A stretch of 22,420 nucleotides of DNA. Source: Leptospira interrogans. GTDB lineage: Bacteria > Spirochaetota > Leptospiria > Leptospirales > Leptospiraceae. Of this stretch, positions 20,741 to 22,420 are shown in pieces. The number at the start of each line of letters is the position of its first letter. The first letter of the stretch is position 1. A program made the position numbers and the translations under genes. The stretch spans positions 63,261 to 85,680 of the forward strand of contig NZ_FTNA01000019.1 of assembly GCF_900156205.1 (NCBI RefSeq), in the 5' to 3' direction. The notes under the pieces were generated by a model. That model searched no databases, was not told where the DNA came from, and worked only from the letters and a program-made list of their open reading frames with translations.

Positions 20741-22182
20741 ACATCTCTTCGTCTCACCAACAACAGCACCATCCGCACATCATCACTAGCGCCAACACTT
20801 CCATTCTCACAAATCACATCCAACCCAAACACATGAGCATTTTTTAAAAAACTAAATTCGTTGAGATAACGAGTAGAGTTCTCAGGACGAATGTAACAGT
20901 AAGAAGAGAATGCTGTTTTCAAAAGTCTGTGATTGCCTTCGGCTACTTGGTTGTGGACTCCATTTTTACTCCATCTGTTTCTTGCCCATTTGTAACGAGC
21001 ATCTTTAGAGTGAGCTGAGTGATTTACACTTCTGTGGCTTTTGTAGATGTTCCAAAGCCAAGGATACCCTTCATCCGTCATCAAGGGAGTTTGTAAAGGT
21101 AGGTGATTCTGGATGATGGGACCTAACGTGTTCATCTTTTGATTCGGAACAGAGTGAAAGAACACAGGACCTTGCTTCACAGCAATTGTATGAGCCAAGG
21201 TTCCAACTTGCCTTCCTCCAAGCTTGTCTGAGAGATAGATTGAAGCGGTTGAACCAGCATGTCTGTATCTTTTACGTCCCTGATTGGCTCTCTGACTTGC
21301 TGAATACAAAACTACTGTATCAGCGCATACATATGGACGATTTTCCATGATTTCTGTAATATCAGTATCTTCATCAGGTGGAAGGGAAAAGTCTTTGAAC
21401 TCTCTGTCGAGTGCATCATATGTTAGCTTCTGATATTTAGGAAGTTGCTGTGAGGCAAAGACTTGAAATCGTTTCTTTAAGCTTGCCGCGCCCTTGTAAG
21501 AAATTCTCAGTCTCTTGCTGATCTCAGTTGAGGTAACTACCTTTGGGTGCTGAATCATACTTTCTAGGAAGACATATCCAAACATCCAGAGGGGTAATTT
21601 GAAGTGATGCAATGGAGTATAACTAATTCGGGAAGTCAGATATCTGCATCCCTCACAACGGATCAATTCAGGTTGAGTTGAGATTTCCTTAGTCAGCAGT
21701 TTGCCTGGACAGTTGGGACAATATTTCGGGTAGAAATCATTCAGGATCTTCTTAGTCAGTCCAGTAAAGAAGTCGATGTTGATTGCTGGGTTCTTGCGTT
21801 TCTCTTTCAGTTGTTCTTCTGTCAGTGGTTTAGGACGTGAGGGTGATTGGGAAGATGACTTCGTGGATGCGAAAGGAGTGAAAGTATTTGTAATACTTAA
21901 GTTCAGATCTTGAGGGACCTTTACTTCAGTCTGTTTGCTTAGTAGTTCGTGTGCTATAGGAAACAACTTATTTCCATTTCGGTTGGGATAAGTCTGATGA
22001 GATAGATAATCATCCCTTCTTTCCGATCCCAACTGCTGGACCTGACGGCCTTCCGGGATCGGAACCAAAGGATAATCTACCTGACCTAGTAACATAAAAG
22101 TAGACACCTTTTTTTCCAAGAATAGAGGTAAAAGGTGAGAATGAAAGGAAGAAGAAAATATTCGCCGGAGTTTCGGGAACAA
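20701..22182 (-). CDS. IS1595-family (ISXO2-like) transposase
   Basis: This DDE transposase has an N-terminal zinc-finger-like CPNCPGKLL...CEGC (two CxxC pairs) and a helix-turn-helix-like region around [20 protein letters not shown]. The ISXO2-type catalytic domain has a first Asp in ADTVVLYS, a second in [11 protein letters not shown], then HRSVNHS, and the third acidic site in [12 protein letters not shown], followed by the family ending [13 protein letters not shown]. All three catalytic positions look intact. The frame is open from 22182, but its first 35 or so codons are antisense to the neighbouring IS3 element and the next part is repeat copy B. The true start is probably further in, perhaps TTG at 21966 ([10 protein letters not shown]). 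The last residues ([11 protein letters not shown]) are encoded by copy A. The same peptide appears near the open frame's start from copy B. Confidence 0.8.
   Translation of the reverse strand: MFPKLRRIFSSSFHSHLLPLFLEKKVSTFMLLGQVDYPLVPIPEGRQVQQLGSERRDDYLSHQTYPNRNGNKLFPIAHELLSKQTEVKVPQDLNLSITNTFTPFASTKSSSQSPSRPKPLTEEQLKEKRKNPAINIDFFTGLTKKILNDFYPKYCPNCPGKLLTKEISTQPELIRCEGCRYLTSRISYTPLHHFKLPLWMFGYVFLESMIQHPKVVTSTEISKRLRISYKGAASLKKRFQVFASQQLPKYQKLTYDALDREFKDFSLPPDEDTDITEIMENRPYVCADTVVLYSASQRANQGRKRYRHAGSTASIYLSDKLGGRQVGTLAHTIAVKQGPVFFHSVPNQKMNTLGPIIQNHLPLQTPLMTDEGYPWLWNIYKSHRSVNHSAHSKDARYKWARNRWSKNGVHNQVAEGNHRLLKTAFSSYCYIRPENSTRYLNEFSFLKNAHVFGLDVICENGSVGASDDVRMVLLLVRRRDVVDYPLVPIPEGR
22005..22081. 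repeat. 77-bp palindromic repeat, copy B
   Basis: This is the direct repeat of 20664-20740, with four substitutions. The arms TCCGATCCC (22022-22030) and GGGATCGGA (22055-22063) are unchanged. Where copy A encodes a stop (TAG) on the minus strand, copy B has CAG (22042-22044), so the frame reads through. The copy ends exactly where the IS3-family left end begins. Confidence 0.8.
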
Positions 22183-22420
22183 GCGGTAAACCGGACGTTA
22201 AACGGATCGTTTACAATAAAAGAAGTAGCAGAGTCCTTAGGAGTTAGCTACTTTGTATTGAGACAATGGAAGGCCGAGCATTTGAAAAAGAAGGAAACAG
22301 AGCAACCACTTCCGGATAAACAGCTAAAGGAAAGCGAAGAATTGAAAAGACTTCGTAAAGAGAATCTGAGATTAAAGGATGAGAACGCGATCTTAAAAAA
22401 GTTTGCGGCCATGCTTTCCC
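22082..22420 (+). mobile_element. IS3-family insertion sequence, left part
   Basis: The probable left terminal repeat begins TGACCTAGTAACATAAAAGT and continues AGACACC, the AGACA ending being common in IS3-family ends. The orfA gene starts 59 bases inside. The element runs beyond the window, so orfB and the right end are not seen. It abuts palindromic copy B without spacer. Confidence 0.7.
22141..22420 (+). CDS. IS3-family transposase OrfA (partial)
   Basis: The first 93 codons are visible. [18 protein letters not shown] begins the transposase_8 / IS3 OrfA fold, the helix-turn-helix is at about 24-42 ([20 protein letters not shown]), and a leucine-zipper-like coiled coil follows ([20 protein letters not shown]). 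OrfA binds the terminal repeats and is normally joined to OrfB by a -1 frameshift near its end, which lies outside the window. The ATG at 22141 has AAAGGTGAG just upstream. It resembles the IS1500-type elements of Leptospira, though the exact IS cannot be named from this part. Confidence 0.88.
   Translation, partial: MKGRRKYSPEFREQAVNRTLNGSFTIKEVAESLGVSYFVLRQWKAEHLKKKETEQPLPDKQLKESEELKRLRKENLRLKDENAILKKFAAMLS

Larger units (their letters stand above)
20664..22081 (-). mobile_element. IS1595-family transposon-like unit flanked by palindromic repeats
   Basis: This 1418-bp unit has an ISXO2-like transposase gene on the minus strand between two 77-bp direct copies of a palindromic sequence. An inverted repeat also joins the inner edges: GATAATCTACCACATC at 20730-20745 against the complement of GATGAGATAGATAATC at 21998-22013, 13 of 16 matching. 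The true termini are therefore ambiguous. They could be the inner inverted repeat, with each palindrome truncated on its outer side, or the outer edges of the repeats. No clean target duplication can be read because flgF and an IS3 element abut the two sides. Confidence 0.65.

Noticed and set aside
22082..22182. Start of the ISXO2 transposase at 22182
   Set aside because: This part of the frame is antisense to the IS3 left end and gives a sequence unlike any transposase N-terminus; the open frame is probably accidental there.

Overview
The window looks like chromosomal DNA from a pathogenic-clade Leptospira (L. interrogans group). The evidence is the AT-rich composition, a DUF1564 protein (a family expanded in leptospires), a spirochaete-type FlgF, a divergent perR / ankB-catalase peroxide-defence locus whose PerR lacks the structural zinc cysteines, and long gene-poor spacers packed with decayed repeats. 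Assignments come from reading the proteins and DNA directly; no database search was possible.

Layout. 1-5.6 kb is an accessory, repeat-rich stretch. It holds a DUF1564 protein (+), a membrane-anchored protein of unknown function (-), an irregular leucine-rich-repeat protein (-) and a TPR-like protein (-). They are separated by at least three families of non-coding repeats, including MITE-like elements at 3.4-3.9 kb. 5.6-11.0 kb is the housekeeping core: asnS (-) is divergent from a tight + strand operon folD - AXE1-type esterase - cysS - rlmB. The last two junctions are 4-base overlaps. The second is ATAG, which suggests that rlmB starts at an AUA codon. The esterase keeps its Ser and Asp but has Asn where its family has the catalytic His. 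11.0-11.8 kb is gene-less and contains a 271-bp MITE-like element with 23-bp perfect terminal inverted repeats.

11.8-15.4 kb carries a probable secreted lipase-like lipoprotein (+) and a soluble histidine kinase with four PAS-type domains (-). 15.8-18.75 kb is the peroxide-response locus: ankB and catalase (-, sharing a TAATG stop/start) are divergent from perR (+), across a 482-bp AT-rich spacer with operator-like repeats. PerR probably controls catalase, and AnkB is the ankyrin partner commonly found beside catalases. 18.75-19.8 kb is gene-less and holds a motif array and an inverted copy of the 3.4-kb MITE-like element.

19.8-22.4 kb holds the spirochaetal rod gene flgF. Its stop codon lies inside a 77-bp palindromic repeat. 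This begins a transposon-like segment containing an ISXO2/IS1595-family transposase (-), flanked by a second direct copy of the same palindrome. An IS3-family element starts at the base after that second copy and runs off the window. flgG, which usually follows flgF in spirochaetes, is therefore absent here or displaced.

I did not find a clearly new multi-gene system. The most noteworthy signals are the palindrome-flanked IS1595-type unit beside flgF, the AUA start candidate for rlmB, the His-to-Asn esterase, and the MITE-like families.
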